Shown here piece by piece: positions 39,422 through 51,071 of a stretch of DNA of 64,000 bases. Where the stretch lies: contig JACKDM010000006.1 of assembly GCA_020633515.1 (NCBI GenBank), positions 60,278 through 124,277 on the forward strand. The letters are read 5' to 3'. Below the pieces are notes generated by a model. That model did not search any database. It was not told the DNA's origin and saw only the letters and a program-made list of their open reading frames with translations. The first letter of the stretch is position 1; each line of letters starts with the position of its first letter. A program made the position numbers and the translations under genes. The DNA is from Myxococcales bacterium. Lineage in GTDB: Bacteria > Myxococcota > Bradymonadia > UBA7976 > UBA1532.

Positions 39422-39685
39422 TCAGGCCTCTTCGCCGGCGTCGCCGCCGTCGGTGTCACCGCCGTCGCTCGCCTCGGCGTCGGCCGCCGCGTCGGGCGCG
39501 GCCATGTCGGGCGCGGCCATGTCGGGCGCGGCCATGTCGGGCGCGGCCATGTCGGGCGCCGCGGCGTCGACCTCGGCGTCGATGGCGGCGTCGATGTAGG
39601 TCAGCCGGCGTTCGCTGCTCTCGGTGCACGCCGTCATCAGAGACAGGGAGAGCACGGCTCCCCCGACAACAGAGAATCGACGCAT
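39422..39685 (-). CDS. Small lipoprotein with PDMAA repeats, 87 aa
   Basis: Signal peptide with lipobox LMTAC, then TESSERRLTYIDAAIDAEVD and four PDMAA repeats and an acidic Gly/Asp tail. There is no folded domain. It lies 28 bp upstream of the receptor and is the first gene of the operon. Similar low-complexity lipoproteins often act as spacers; function unknown. Confidence 0.75.
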   Translation of the reverse strand: MRRFSVVGGAVLSLSLMTACTESSERRLTYIDAAIDAEVDAAAPDMAAPDMAAPDMAAPDMAAPDAAADAEASDGGDTDGGDAGEEA

Positions 39686-39840
39686 CGTCCAGCTCCCCCG
39701 ATTGCGTACGACGCGATGCTGTGCGTCGACACCCGAAGTGACAACTCGTGCATCTACCCTGTCGACGCCTCCCGTATCCGACAGACCGCAGGGCACAACT
39801 ACCCATTGGCTCGATGCACGCGCACGACCACGATCCGCTC

Positions 39841-40467
39841 ATGCGTGCGCTCATCGTCTTCGCCCTCTGCGTCGGCCTCTCCGGCTGCTCCGAGCCCGAG
39901 CCGGCCGAGATCGTCGTCGTCCCGCCGACCGTCGCCCTGACCGCGATCGAGGCGGTCTCCGATGGGTACGAGGCGGTCTACGACCTCGCCAACCCCAATG
40001 GCTTCCCGATCACTGTCGAGGCGCTCTGGCTCGGGCTCGACGTGGAGCTTCGGAGTGATGCGGCGTGCCTCGCGCTCGCCGCGGGCGGCTGCGACGGCGA
40101 GGCGCCGGGCTGGCCGGACGAGGCGAGCGTGATCGAGGCGCCGCGCGGGCCGACCGGGGCGATGCGGATCGCGCCGCGGGAGACGACGGAGTGTCATGCG
40201 GCGCTCGAAGACTGCCGGGTCGTCGGCGATGAGTTCTGCTGTGACAACGGCGATGGCTGCAAGCCGCTCGGTGATTGCTTCGGGCGGGTGACGCCGGAGG
40301 GCAGCCGATGCCTCGTCTGCCCGACCCATGTCGAGCTGCGGGTGGGGTTCGGGCTCGATGGCACGCCGACGATGGTCACCGCGCGCGCGGCGGCGGGCTT
40401 CGACGCCGCGGAGCTGGGGCCGACCTTGATCGAGGCGCCCGAGCGCGAGGTCACGCTCGGGCGTTGA
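39841..40467 (+). CDS. Cys-rich lipoprotein, 208 aa
   Basis: Signal peptide [16 protein letters not shown] with the lipobox at the end; an ATG at 39814 would add a polar extension. The mature domain has an LEA/Ig-like start ([40 protein letters not shown]) and about ten cysteines, several in [17 protein letters not shown] and RCLVCP, suggesting a disulfide-stabilised knot. Divergent from the iron operon at 39685; overlaps the convergent ATPase gene by 17 bp. Between the divergent starts CGACGC-N8-GCGTCG (39709-39728) is a possible operator. Confidence 0.82.
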   Translation: MRALIVFALCVGLSGCSEPEPAEIVVVPPTVALTAIEAVSDGYEAVYDLANPNGFPITVEALWLGLDVELRSDAACLALAAGGCDGEAPGWPDEASVIEAPRGPTGAMRIAPRETTECHAALEDCRVVGDEFCCDNGDGCKPLGDCFGRVTPEGSRCLVCPTHVELRVGFGLDGTPTMVTARAAAGFDAAELGPTLIEAPEREVTLGR

Positions 40468-41245
40468 TGTCATCTCGCGGGTGAGGGATCACCAGCGGCC
40501 GCCCGCTGCATGGGTCGGGGATCACCGTCGCCTCGACGCCGAAGACCGCCCGCACGATCGCGGGGGTCAGCACCGCCTCGGGTGATCCCTCGGCGACGAC
40601 CTTGCCGCGGGCGAGCGCGACGAGGTGGTCGCAGTGGCGGGTGGCCTGCATGAGATCGTGCAGCACGACGACGAGGGTGCGGCCTTCGCGGCGCAGGGCT
40701 TCGAGGACGGCGAGCACCTCCATCTGATGGGCGATGTCGAGGAAGGTCGTGGGCTCGTCGAGGAGCAGCACCGGGGTCTCCTGGCAGAGCGCGAGCGCGA
40801 TCCAGGCGCGCTGTCGCTGGCCGCCGGAGAGCGAGTCGACGGCGCGCTCGGCGAGCGGCCCGAGCGCGGTGCGGGCGAGCGCTTCGTCGATGGCGCGGCG
40901 GTCGTCGGCGGTGAGCAGCCCGAAGCCGCGGCGGTGGGGGTGGCGGCCGAGCGCGACGAGGTCGCGGACCCGCATCCCGGGCGGGGCCTGCGGGTCTTGG
41001 GGCAGGAGCCCGAGGCGACGGGCGACCGCGCGGCTCGGGAGGCGGTGGATGTCGGCGCCGTCGAGCAGCACCGCGCCGGCGCGGGGGGTGAGCACGCGGG
41101 CCATGGCGCGCAGGAGCGTCGACTTGCCCGATCCGTTGGCGCCGATGAGGCCGGTGGTGTGACCGGGGGGCAAGGTCAGCTCGATGCCATCGAGGATGAT
41201 GGTGTCATCGTAGCCGACGGTGAGTGACCTGGCTTCGAGGCTCAT
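40451..41245 (-). CDS. Iron-siderophore/heme ABC transporter ATPase (FepC/FecE type)
   Basis: 264 residues. Walker [13 protein letters not shown]-loop [13 protein letters not shown], signature [15 protein letters not shown], Walker [15 protein letters not shown], His switch VLHDL. The order [15 protein letters not shown] is typical of the FecE/FepC family. Powers the two FecCD permeases encoded directly upstream (4-bp gap). Confidence 0.95.
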   Translation of the reverse strand: MSLEARSLTVGYDDTIILDGIELTLPPGHTTGLIGANGSGKSTLLRAMARVLTPRAGAVLLDGADIHRLPSRAVARRLGLLPQDPQAPPGMRVRDLVALGRHPHRRGFGLLTADDRRAIDEALARTALGPLAERAVDSLSGGQRQRAWIALALCQETPVLLLDEPTTFLDIAHQMEVLAVLEALRREGRTLVVVLHDLMQATRHCDHLVALARGKVVAEGSPEAVLTPAIVRAVFGVEATVIPDPCSGRPLVIPHPRDDINARA

Positions 41246-41249
41246 GGTG

Positions 41250-42290
41250 TCATCCTCGCCGATACATGCGCTTGAGGGAGAAGACGAGCCAGGGCACCCC
41301 GATCACCGCGACGACGGCGCCGGTCGGCAGCACGGTGTGGGGGATGAGGCGGTGGGCGACGATGTCGGCGCCGCAGGTGACCGCGGCGCCGATCGCGGCG
41401 GCGGCGGGCACGAGCAGCAGGTGGCGCTGGCCGACGACGGTGCGGGCGATGTGGGGCGCGAAGAGGCCGATGAAGCCGAGGCCGCCGGCGATGGCGACGC
41501 AGGCGCCGGCGAGGAGCGCGGCGAGCGCGGTGGCGGCCATGCGGGTGCGCACGCAGTGCACGCCGAGCGCGGTCGCGGCCTCGTCGCCGAGCGCGAGCAC
41601 GTCGAGGCGGTGGGCGAGGGCGAGCGCGAGCAGGCCGCCGAGCGCGGCGCCGGGCGCGAGCACCGCGACGCCGGGCCAGCCGCCGCCGCTGAGGGTGCCG
41701 GCCTGCCACGCGACGACGGCGCGGAAGAGCTCGTTGCGCACGCCGAGCGCGAAGACCTGCGCGATGGCGCCGGTGGCGGCGGCGACGCCGATGCCGACGA
41801 GGAGGAGGCGCGCGGGCTGGCTGCGGCCGGCGCCGCCGGCGAGGGTGAGGATGAGCGCGGCGGCGCAGAGCCCGCCGGCGAAGGCGACGAGGGGCAGGAG
41901 CCAGAGCGGCGCGGCGCGGGTGTCGGGGTAGGTCGCCATGAGCACGAGCACGGCGAGGCCGGCGCCGCCGCTGATGCCGAGGAGGCCGGGGTCGGCGAGC
42001 GGGTTGCGGGTGACGCCTTGCAGGAGGAGGCCGCTCATCGCGAGGCCGGCGCCGACGAGCGCGGCGAGGAGGGCGCGGGGGAGGCGGAGTTCGAAGACGA
42101 CGTAGCGCGCGACGGGGTCGCCGCCGCCGGCGAGGACCTCGGCGACGGCGAGCGGCGAGGTGGGGCGGCCGGTGAGGCTGAGCGCGAGGAGCAGCGCGAG
42201 CGCGGCGGCGAGCGCGAGCGCGACGAGGCGCGGGCCGCCGCGGTCGGTGGTGCCAGCGATGCCATCGATGGTGCCGCCGCGCATGCTCAT
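41250..42290 (-). CDS. FecCD-type iron ABC permease (second)
   Basis: 346 residues, about nine membrane spans. [60 protein letters not shown] and the C-terminal [20 protein letters not shown] are standard FecCD landmarks. Start MSMRGGT overlaps the first permease stop (ATGA) once that gene's frameshifts are corrected. Pairs with the first permease as a heterodimer. Confidence 0.93.
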   Translation of the reverse strand: MSMRGGTIDGIAGTTDRGGPRLVALALAAALALLLALSLTGRPTSPLAVAEVLAGGGDPVARYVVFELRLPRALLAALVGAGLAMSGLLLQGVTRNPLADPGLLGISGGAGLAVLVLMATYPDTRAAPLWLLPLVAFAGGLCAAALILTLAGGAGRSQPARLLLVGIGVAAATGAIAQVFALGVRNELFRAVVAWQAGTLSGGGWPGVAVLAPGAALGGLLALALAHRLDVLALGDEAATALGVHCVRTRMAATALAALLAGACVAIAGGLGFIGLFAPHIARTVVGQRHLLLVPAAAAIGAAVTCGADIVAHRLIPHTVLPTGAVVAVIGVPWLVFSLKRMYRRG

Positions 42291-43283
42291 GTCAGCGCCG
42301 CCACGCGCTTGCCGGCGACGAGCCACACGAGCAGCGGCGCGCCGCAGAGGCCGAGGAAGACGCCCATGGGGATCTCGGAGGGCGCGGTGGCGACGCGGCC
42401 GATGACGTCGGCGGCCTGCACGGCGGCGGCGCCGATGAGCGCGGCGCGGCGGGCACGACCCAGCGCTGGTCGTGGCCGAAGATCGCGCGGGCGCCGTGGG
42501 GGCCATGAGGCCGACGAAGGCGACGGGGCCGGCGACGGCGGTCGAGAGCCCGGCCGCGACGACGACGGCGGCGATGCCCCACAGCCGCACGCGCTCGACG
42601 CGGTGGCCGAGGCCGATGGCGGTCTCTTCGCCGAGGAGGAGCCCGGTGAGCGCGGGGGTGAGCCAGAGCGTGACGGCGGCGGCGGGGAGCACGCCGGCGG
42701 CGAGGAGCGCGACGGCGCCCCAGTCGAGGGTGCCGAGGCCGCCGACGGTCCAGTAGAGCATGTCGTTCTGCATCGACGAGGCGATGACGATGGCGCCGGA
42801 GAGCGCGCCGAAGAGGGCGGCGACGGCGGCGCCGACGAGGGTGAGCCCGAGCGGGGTCATGCCGACCTTGAGGCTGCGGGCGATGGCGGTGACGAGGAGC
42901 GCGGCGAGGGTGGAGCCGGCGAGGCTCGCGAGCGCGAGCGCGCCGAGGCTCGCGCCGGGCACGGTGACCATGACCGCGAGCACGGCGAGCGCGCCGCCGC
43001 CGTTGAGGCCCATGATCCCGGGGCCGGCGAGCGGGTTTCGGGTGATGACCTGCATGACCGCGCCGGCCGCGCCGAGCGCGCCGCCGACGACGAGCGCGGC
43101 GACGGCGCGGGGGAGGCGGATGTCGACGACGACGAGGCGGGTGTCGACGTCGGCGCCGCCGAGGAGCGCGGCGACGACGTCGGCGGGCGGGCGGTCGGTG
43201 GCGCCGACGAAGACGGCGAGCAGCCCGAGCCCGAGCGCGAGCGCGCCGAGCAGGGCGAGCGAGAGCGGGCGCGGCGCGCTCAT
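42287..43283 (-). pseudogene. FecCD-type iron ABC permease (first), two single-base frameshifts
   Basis: Intact to GPVAFVGLMAP (about residue 275). There a C run is one short (GGGGG at 42498-42502 on the + strand, six expected), and a second base is missing near 42440. Restoring both gives MAPHGARAIFGHDQRWVVPA and a normal FecCD end, EIPMGVFLGLCGAPLLVWLV, stopping at 42287 with an ATGA overlap. As given, the frame instead runs through an Arg-rich stretch into the second permease, making a false 677-residue fusion. Confidence 0.85.
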
Positions 43284-44299
43284 GTCTCGCCGCCGAGCAG
43301 GGTCGCGAGCTCGTCGAGGATGACTTCGCGGCTGATGACACCGCCGCGCATGAGCAGGTCGGGCACGGGGTAGACGTGGCCGGCGCGCACGGCGGGGAGG
43401 CGCTGCCAGACCGGGTGGGCGAGGAGGCGGTCGAGCTCGTAGCGGCTGATGGGGACGCGCGCCTCGTACATCAACAGCAGGTGGTCGGCGTCGAGGGTGG
43501 TGATGCCTTCGAGCGAGAGGCGGGTGAGGTCGCGGGTGTCGCCGACCTCGGCGATGAGCCGCGGCGGCCGGAGCCCGAGGTCGCCGTAGAGCAGCGGGCC
43601 GGAGTAGCCATGGCCGTACAGCCGATACTCGCGGGCGAAGACCCGGAGCATCGCGACGGTGCCATCGCCGACGCGGCGGTGGATGCGTTCGCGGACCGTG
43701 GCGATGCGCGCCTCGACGGCGGCGAGCCGGGCCTTGCCTTCGTCGAGGCGGCCGACGAGCGCGGCGACGTCGAGGAAGCGTTCGCGCCAGTACCAGTGGC
43801 CGGGCTGGAGCACGACCGTGGGGGCGATGGCTTCGAGCTGCGCCTGGTTGCCCTGCCAGTACCAGACCGCGATGATGAGATCGGGTTTGGCGGCGGCGAG
43901 GGTCTCGAGGTCGGGGCCGCCGGCGGTGACGTCGACGAGGACGGTGCCACGGAGGTGCTCGGCGAGGTGCGGTTCGAAGCCGAGCGCGCCGTTGCCGGCG
44001 GCGGCGTGGGGGCGTACGCCGGCGGCGATCAGCTCGTCGTTCCAGCCGAGGCTCGCGACCCGCCGGGGCTTCGCGGGGATGACTGCGGTGCCATACACAT
44101 GCTCGACGCGCACGGTGCCATCGGGGAGCGGTGTCATCGCGATCGGGGTGGGTCCCGTGCCGGGCACGGGCACTTCGGGCGCCCGGGAGTGTTCGCGCGC
44201 GGCGGCGGGCTGCGCCTCGACGAAGCGCACGACCACGACCGCGCCGGCGACGAGCGCGGCGAGCGCGAGCAGCAGCGCGATGCCTTGGGCGCCCTTCAT
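43280..44299 (-). CDS. ABC transporter substrate-binding protein for iron-siderophore/heme
   Basis: 339 residues. N-terminal membrane anchor (ALLLALAALVAGAVVVVRF) with no lipobox, a spacer, then the FecB/BtuF-type fold: AVIPAKPRRVASLGWNDELIAAGV, ETLAAAKPDLIIAVWYWQGN, ERFLDVAALVGRLDEGKARLA, and C-terminal HPVWQRLPAVRAGHVYPV. ATGA overlaps with both neighbours show tight coupling to the permease and to the oxygenase-like gene. Confidence 0.92.
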   Translation of the reverse strand: MKGAQGIALLLALAALVAGAVVVVRFVEAQPAAAREHSRAPEVPVPGTGPTPIAMTPLPDGTVRVEHVYGTAVIPAKPRRVASLGWNDELIAAGVRPHAAAGNGALGFEPHLAEHLRGTVLVDVTAGGPDLETLAAAKPDLIIAVWYWQGNQAQLEAIAPTVVLQPGHWYWRERFLDVAALVGRLDEGKARLAAVEARIATVRERIHRRVGDGTVAMLRVFAREYRLYGHGYSGPLLYGDLGLRPPRLIAEVGDTRDLTRLSLEGITTLDADHLLLMYEARVPISRYELDRLLAHPVWQRLPAVRAGHVYPVPDLLMRGGVISREVILDELATLLGGET

Positions 44300-45534
44300 C
44301 GCGCGGGGTGACCCTCGAAGAAAGGCAGCGTCGGCGGGAAGACGCCGAGCGGCGCGTCGGGCCAGGCGGCGGCGTCGAAGTCGCCGGCGGGGAGCGGCCA
44401 GGTGATGCCGCTGCCGGGCGCGAAGCCGTTGTCGGGCACGTCGCGGCGGCCGCGCATGGCCTTGATGAAGAAGCGCCAGCCGTCGCGCTCGGCGGGCTGG
44501 CAGGTGTGGAAGTCGCCGTAGTCGAACCGGAGCATCGTGTGGGTGGGCGCGCGCACGGCCTTCAGGGTGCCATCGGCGATGGCATCGGCGAGGATGCGTT
44601 GCCAGACGCCGCGGCCGTCGGCGCCGATGGGGGTGACGGGGAGCGCGATGTCACCGACGAGGAAGCCGGTGGCGCCGGCGGGGCCGAGACAGCAGCCGAT
44701 CTGCTCGATGTGGCGGCCGGGGTTGATGAGATCGGGGGTGCCATCGCTGCGCTTGTCGATGCGGCTGGTGCCGTCGATGTGCCAGCCGGCGAGGCATGAG
44801 TACCAGCCGGGGTCGAACTCGTTGATCTTGCCGTTGACGATGACGTCGGCGTCGGGGGTCTGCCAGTGGGCGGGGAGCGCGCGCACGAAGGCGCGGGCGA
44901 TGGGTCCGCCGTTCTCGGCGAGCCACGCGGGGTGGCAGGCGCGCGGCACCGGCTCGCGGGCGATGTCTTCGGGGCCGAAGGCTTCGAGGTGGCCGAGGAC
45001 CTCGTAGCCGGTGGAGAAGCGGAGCGGGCGCTCGGCGGCCCAGTCGGGGAGGGTGTCGAGGCGGGGCACGTCGGGCTCGGGCGCGAAGCGGCGCGCGGAG
45101 CGGCGGGGGCGGTCGAGGAGCTCGGCGGGGTCGGCGCGGCGGGCGAGCGCCATGACGACCGCGCCGGGCTCGGCGTGGGCGGGCCATGCGATCCCGCGGG
45201 CGGCGGCGGCGGCCTTGACGGCGACCGGCGCGCCATCGGCGGGGAGCGGCGCGCCGTCGACCTCAATCACCGGGCGCTCGGCCTGCGCGGTGATGAGCAC
45301 GTCGTCGGCGGGGCCGGTCGCACGCCAGCGGCGGTCGTGGAGGGGGCGCGCGACCGGCGAGGCGCAGTATTCGCCGGGCGCGAGGCGGAGGCGCTGCACG
45401 TCGATGGCGACGTGGTCCCAGCGCGCGCGGGCGGCGGCGAGGAGCTTGCGGGCGAGCGGGCCGCCGTGGCGGTCGATGGTCTCGGCCGAGGCGGCGTACC
45501 ACATCGGCTCGGGCGTTTCGTCGTGTCCGGTCAT
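44296..45534 (-). CDS. HxD...H...R oxygenase-like protein, first gene of the siderophore ABC operon
   Basis: 412 residues from ATG 45534, which has GGGGGAGA just upstream. No signal peptide. The C-terminal half has WHIDG (His252, Asp254) and, about 90 residues on, DFHTCQPAERDGWRFFIKAM (His343, Arg353), the spacing of the Fe(II)/2-oxoglutarate double-stranded-beta-helix oxygenases. An N-terminal part (HVAIDVQRLRLAPGEYC) could be another beta domain. I do not know a characterised homologue. Its place upstream of a ferric-chelate importer suggests modification or breakdown of the chelator in the cytoplasm, or iron release. Confidence 0.65.
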   Translation of the reverse strand: MTGHDETPEPMWYAASAETIDRHGGPLARKLLAAARARWDHVAIDVQRLRLAPGEYCASPVARPLHDRRWRATGPADDVLITAQAERPVIEVDGAPLPADGAPVAVKAAAAARGIAWPAHAEPGAVVMALARRADPAELLDRPRRSARRFAPEPDVPRLDTLPDWAAERPLRFSTGYEVLGHLEAFGPEDIAREPVPRACHPAWLAENGGPIARAFVRALPAHWQTPDADVIVNGKINEFDPGWYSCLAGWHIDGTSRIDKRSDGTPDLINPGRHIEQIGCCLGPAGATGFLVGDIALPVTPIGADGRGVWQRILADAIADGTLKAVRAPTHTMLRFDYGDFHTCQPAERDGWRFFIKAMRGRRDVPDNGFAPGSGITWPLPAGDFDAAAWPDAPLGVFPPTLPFFEGHPAR

Positions 45535-45629
45535 CGGTCTCCCCCTCTCGGCGAGGGTCACCGTCCATGAGACCGGGCGGCGCTGCCATCGGTGTTTCTG
45601 CCCTGTATCGGCGGGTGGGGGCGTGGGGC

Positions 45630-46898
45630 ATGATGGCGCGCATGATCCGTCGCTTCTGCGCCTACGCGGTGCTGCGCAATCTCCGCTTCTTCGACCCGTT
45701 CATGGTGCTGTTCCTGCTGCACGATCTGCAGCTCGACTACACCGAGGTGGGGCTGATCATCGGCTACGAGAAGGCGCTGACCTCGCTGCTCGAGGTGCCG
45801 CTGGCGGTGGTGGCCGATCGGTATGGGCGGCGGCGCACGCTGGTGTGGTCGTTCGTGCTGGCGTCGTTTGCGATGCTGGGGCTGGCGTTCGCGGAGCGGA
45901 CGGGGACGCCGATGGTGATGGTGCTGGCGTCGCTGGCGCTGTATGCGGTCGCCGAGGCGCTGCGCACGGGCACGCACAAGTCGATGATCCTCGACTGGCT
46001 GACGCGACATGGTCAGCGTGATCGCAAGGTCGAGGTGCTCGGGGTGACCCGGGCGTACTCGAAGACCTCGGAGGGCGCCTCGGCGATGCTCGGGGGCGTC
46101 ATCGTGTGGCTCGGCGGGGCCTACAGCCCGTTGTTCTTCGCGGCGGCGGCGCCGACGGTGCTGGGTGCGTTCTTGGTGGCGAGCTATCCGCGCGAGCTGG
46201 ATGAGAGTGATCCGGCGGGGGTGGGTGCTGGCGAGGTGTCAAAAGAGTCAAAACAGTCAAAACAGCCAAAACAGCGGACCTCGGTGATGGCGCACCTGCG
46301 GCGCTTCGCGGCGGCGGCGCGGCGGCCGGGGTTGCTGGCGTTGATCATCCCTTCGGTGTTGTTCGAGAGTCAGGTGAAGCTGGCGGCGTCGTGGCTTCAG
46401 CCGGCGCTGGCGGAAGGGATCGATGACATGAACCTCGCGGTGGTGGGTGGCATCGGCGCGGTGGTGTACGGGGCGTGGCATCTGACGTCGGGGCTCTTGG
46501 CGGGGGGGGCGTCGCTGCTGTCGACGACGCTGGTGCGGGTGTCGGGCGGGGTGCATCGGGCGCTGTTCGCGGCGCATGTGACGGCGGCGGTGGTGCTCGG
46601 GGTGACGGCGGCCGGCTTCGTGGGCGGGCTGCTGGCGCCGGGGCTGGTGCTGATGCTGGGGCTCGGGGCGGTGCAGAACGGGCGGCGGCCGATCTTCGTG
46701 TCGACGGTGGATGATGTGATGGATCCGCGGTGGCGGACGACGACGCTGTCGGCGGAGAACGTGGCGCGCGAGGTGAGCAGCGCGTTGTCGGCGGTGGCGC
46801 TGGGGGTGATCGCGGATCACGCGGGGCTCGGGGTGGCGTTCGCGGTGATGGCGGCGCTGGTGGGGGTGGCGGCGGTGTACGGCATCGGAAGGAAATGA
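45630..46898 (+). CDS. Major facilitator superfamily transporter
   Basis: 422 residues, 12 predicted helices. The cytoplasmic loop 2-3 motif appears as AVVADRYGRRRTLVWSF; the second half has PSVLFESQVKLAASWLQPAL and SAENVAREVSSALSAVALGV. The central loop contains an A-rich 9-bp repeat encoding SKESKQSKQPKQ. It resembles the small-molecule exporter/YbfB-like branch. Start may be 45630, 45633 or 45642. Divergent from the iron operon with only 95 bp between, so co-regulation (for example siderophore export) is possible. Confidence 0.88.
   Translation: MMARMIRRFCAYAVLRNLRFFDPFMVLFLLHDLQLDYTEVGLIIGYEKALTSLLEVPLAVVADRYGRRRTLVWSFVLASFAMLGLAFAERTGTPMVMVLASLALYAVAEALRTGTHKSMILDWLTRHGQRDRKVEVLGVTRAYSKTSEGASAMLGGVIVWLGGAYSPLFFAAAAPTVLGAFLVASYPRELDESDPAGVGAGEVSKESKQSKQPKQRTSVMAHLRRFAAAARRPGLLALIIPSVLFESQVKLAASWLQPALAEGIDDMNLAVVGGIGAVVYGAWHLTSGLLAGGASLLSTTLVRVSGGVHRALFAAHVTAAVVLGVTAAGFVGGLLAPGLVLMLGLGAVQNGRRPIFVSTVDDVMDPRWRTTTLSAENVAREVSSALSAVALGVIADHAGLGVAFAVMAALVGVAAVYGIGRK
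46239..46274. repeat. A-rich 9-bp tandem repeat inside the MFS gene
   Basis: Four 9-bp units (TCAAAAGAG, TCAAAACAG twice, CCAAAACAG), in frame, encode SKE/SKQ/SKQ/PKQ in the cytoplasmic loop between the two six-helix halves. It is the lowest-GC stretch in the surrounding kilobases. Confidence 0.95.
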
Positions 46899-47214
46899 GT
46901 CGAGCCACCGAGGGCGCGGGATCGCTGGTCGAGGGCGAGCGCGCCCACAGGCTGCGACGCAGCCGTACCTGAGGTACGGCGAGGAGCGGCCGCGGACGTA
47001 AGCCGCCCTCGGCCGGCGAGACCGCGTCCGAATGGCCGACACGTTTCCTGACGATGCCGGAGGGCGGGCGGCGACGCCGGCGGGGGCGGCTGCGGCGTGA
47101 GGCGCCCGCGGGCGGTCTTGATGACTTCTTGATGCCGGGCGCCCCCGACTGAACACCGGGGATCGCGCCGGTCGTCTAGGCTCACGACGTTCCCGCAGTC
47201 GCAAAGGAGCGTCG
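46899..47214. other. Intergenic region before kdpF with a perfect inverted repeat
   Basis: No gene seen. At 46962-46980 a perfect 9-bp-arm inverted repeat GCCGTACCTGAGGTACGGC (one-base centre) follows the MFS gene; it lacks a T tract, so it may be an operator or mobile repeat rather than a terminator. The kdp control region occupies the right end. TAGGCT (47177-47182) is a possible -10 hexamer. Confidence 0.5.
47118..47134 (+). promoter_or_regulatory. Candidate KdpE direct-repeat box upstream of kdpF
   Basis: TTGATGACTTCTTGATG holds two TTGATG half-sites spaced exactly 11 bp apart, the head-to-tail spacing used by OmpR-family regulators such as KdpE. It lies about 80-97 bp before kdpF. A matching TTGA-11-TTGATG occurs after kdpE (55062-55078). 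Confidence 0.5.
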
Positions 47215-47295
47215 ATGGATCTCCTCTTCCTCATCCTCACCGTCGCCGTCGCGGTCTATCTCGCGGTGTCGATGCTTCACCCGGAGCGTTTCTGA
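47215..47295 (+). CDS. kdpF: KdpF small subunit
   Basis: 26 residues, MDLLFLILTVAVAVYLAVSM then LHPERF. The single helix and the terminal HPERF are the KdpF signature (about 29 residues in E. coli). AAAGGAG precedes the start. It stabilises the KdpABC complex in the membrane. Missed easily by gene callers because of length. Confidence 0.95.
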   Translation: MDLLFLILTVAVAVYLAVSMLHPERF

Positions 47296-47313
47296 TGCCA
47301 TGGGAGGCACGCG

Positions 47314-49049
47314 ATGAGTGATGTCATCTTGACGTTCGGCCTCGTGCTCGCGCTCGCGCTCCCGCTCGGGCTGTGGATGCACCGGGTCTTCTCGCCCGAG
47401 AGGGGCGCGCTCGACCGGGTCTTCGGTCCGATCGAGCGGGGGGTGTTCCGCGCGCTGGGGGTCGATCCCGGGGCGCCGATGGGGTGGCGGCGGTACACGC
47501 GGGCGCTGCTCGTGACCCACGCGGGGCTCGCGGTGTTTGCGTTCGCGCTGCTGATGGCACAGGGCGTGTTGCCGCTCAACCCCGATGGGATCCCGGGCAT
47601 GAGCTGGGATCTCGCGCTGCATACGGTCGCGTCGTTCGTCACCAACACCAACCAGCAGCACTACAGCGGGCAGGCGCAGCTCTCGTATCTGGCGCACCTG
47701 GGCGCGATCGTGACGTTGCAGGTGGTGACGCCGGCGGTGGGGCTCGCGGCGCTGGTGGCGATCCTGCGGGGGATCGCGCCGGGGGCGGGGGCGCGGCGGC
47801 TGGACGCGCGGGGGGATGTGGATCTCGGCAACTACCACGCCGACGTGGTGCGGGGCGTGGTGCGGGTCTTCCTGCCGCTGGCGCTCGTGGGGGCGGTGGT
47901 GCTGACGAGTCAGGGGGTGCCGGCGACGTTCGAGGGCGCGGTGACGGTGCAGCCGGTGGACGCGACGGCGGGCATGGAGGCGCAGGTGATCCCGGTGGGG
48001 CCGGTGGCGCCGATGGTGGCGATCAAGCAGCTCGGGACGAACGGCGGCGGGTGGTACGGGCCCAACAGCGCGGTGCCGCTGGAGAACCCGACGCCGGTCG
48101 CCAACCTCGTCGAGATGGTGTCGATCCTGCTGGTGCCGGTGGCGTGCGTGGTGCTGTGCGGGCTGATGACGGAGCGGCGCTTCGGGCGGATGACCTTCGC
48201 GGTGATGGGGGTGATGTGCGCGGCGCTGGTCGCGGGCGCATTGCTCGCCGAGCAGGGGTCGAACGCGGCGTTCGATGGCATCGTGGCTGCGGGGCCGAAC
48301 TGGGAGGGCAAGGAGGTGCGGCATGGCATCGAGGCTTCGGCGCTGTGGGCGTCGCTGACGACGCAGACGTCGAATGGCAGCGTGAATGCCATGCATGACA
48401 GCCTCACGCCGCTCGGTGGCATCGCGCCGCTGGTGGGGATGTGGATCAACGCGAGCTTCGGCGGGGTGGGGGTGGGCGCGATCAACTTCATCTTGTTCGT
48501 GCTGCTGACGGCTTTTCTCTCGGGGCTGATGGTGGGGCGCACGCCGGAGGTGTTCCGGCGCAAGCTCGGGGCGCGCGAGGTGCGGTGGGTGGCGGTCGCG
48601 GTGCTGGTGCCGCCGGCGCTGGTGCTGGTGCCGTCGGCGATCACGCTGGCGGTGGATGGGCTGGCGGGGGTGTCGAACCCGGGGCCGCACGGGCTGACGC
48701 AGGTGGTCTACGAGTTCAGCTCGGCGGCGGCGAACAATGGCTCGGGGTTCGAGGGGCTCGCCGATGGCACGGTGTGGTGGAACGTGTCGTGCGCGGTGGT
48801 GCTGGTGCTCGCGCGCTTCGTGCCGATCATCGCGCCGCTGGCGGTCGCGGGGCTGCTCGCGGCGAAGCCGGCGGCGCCGGCGGGCGCGGGGAGCCTCTCG
48901 GTGTCGTCGCCGGTGTTCGGGGTGACGACGCTGGCGGTGATCGTGATCGTGCAGCTGCTGGTGTTCTTGCCGGTGCTGGCGCTGGGGCCGGTCGCCGAGC
49001 ACTGGGTGAGCGCGCCCGCGGTGGCGGCTTCGGCGGCGGAGGTGCCGTG

Positions 49050-49050
<1 letters not shown>
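47314..49050 (+). CDS. kdpA: Potassium-transporting ATPase subunit A
   Basis: 578 residues (E. coli 557). Potassium-translocating channel-like subunit with four repeats of a pore motif: [48 protein letters not shown] and [21 protein letters not shown] lies upstream. TGATG overlap with kdpB. Confidence 0.97.

Positions 49051-51067
<2,017 letters not shown>

Positions 51068-51071
<4 letters not shown>

Noticed and set aside
35161..39741. Long open frame on the + strand opposite the TtpC-DUF3450-receptor genes
   Set aside because: The opposite strand shows clear ExbB-type, DUF3450 and receptor motifs; this frame shows none.
39686..39840. Fur box controlling the TonB operon
   Set aside because: No AT-rich GATAATGAT-like 19-mer; only a weak CGACGC/GCGTCG inverted repeat.
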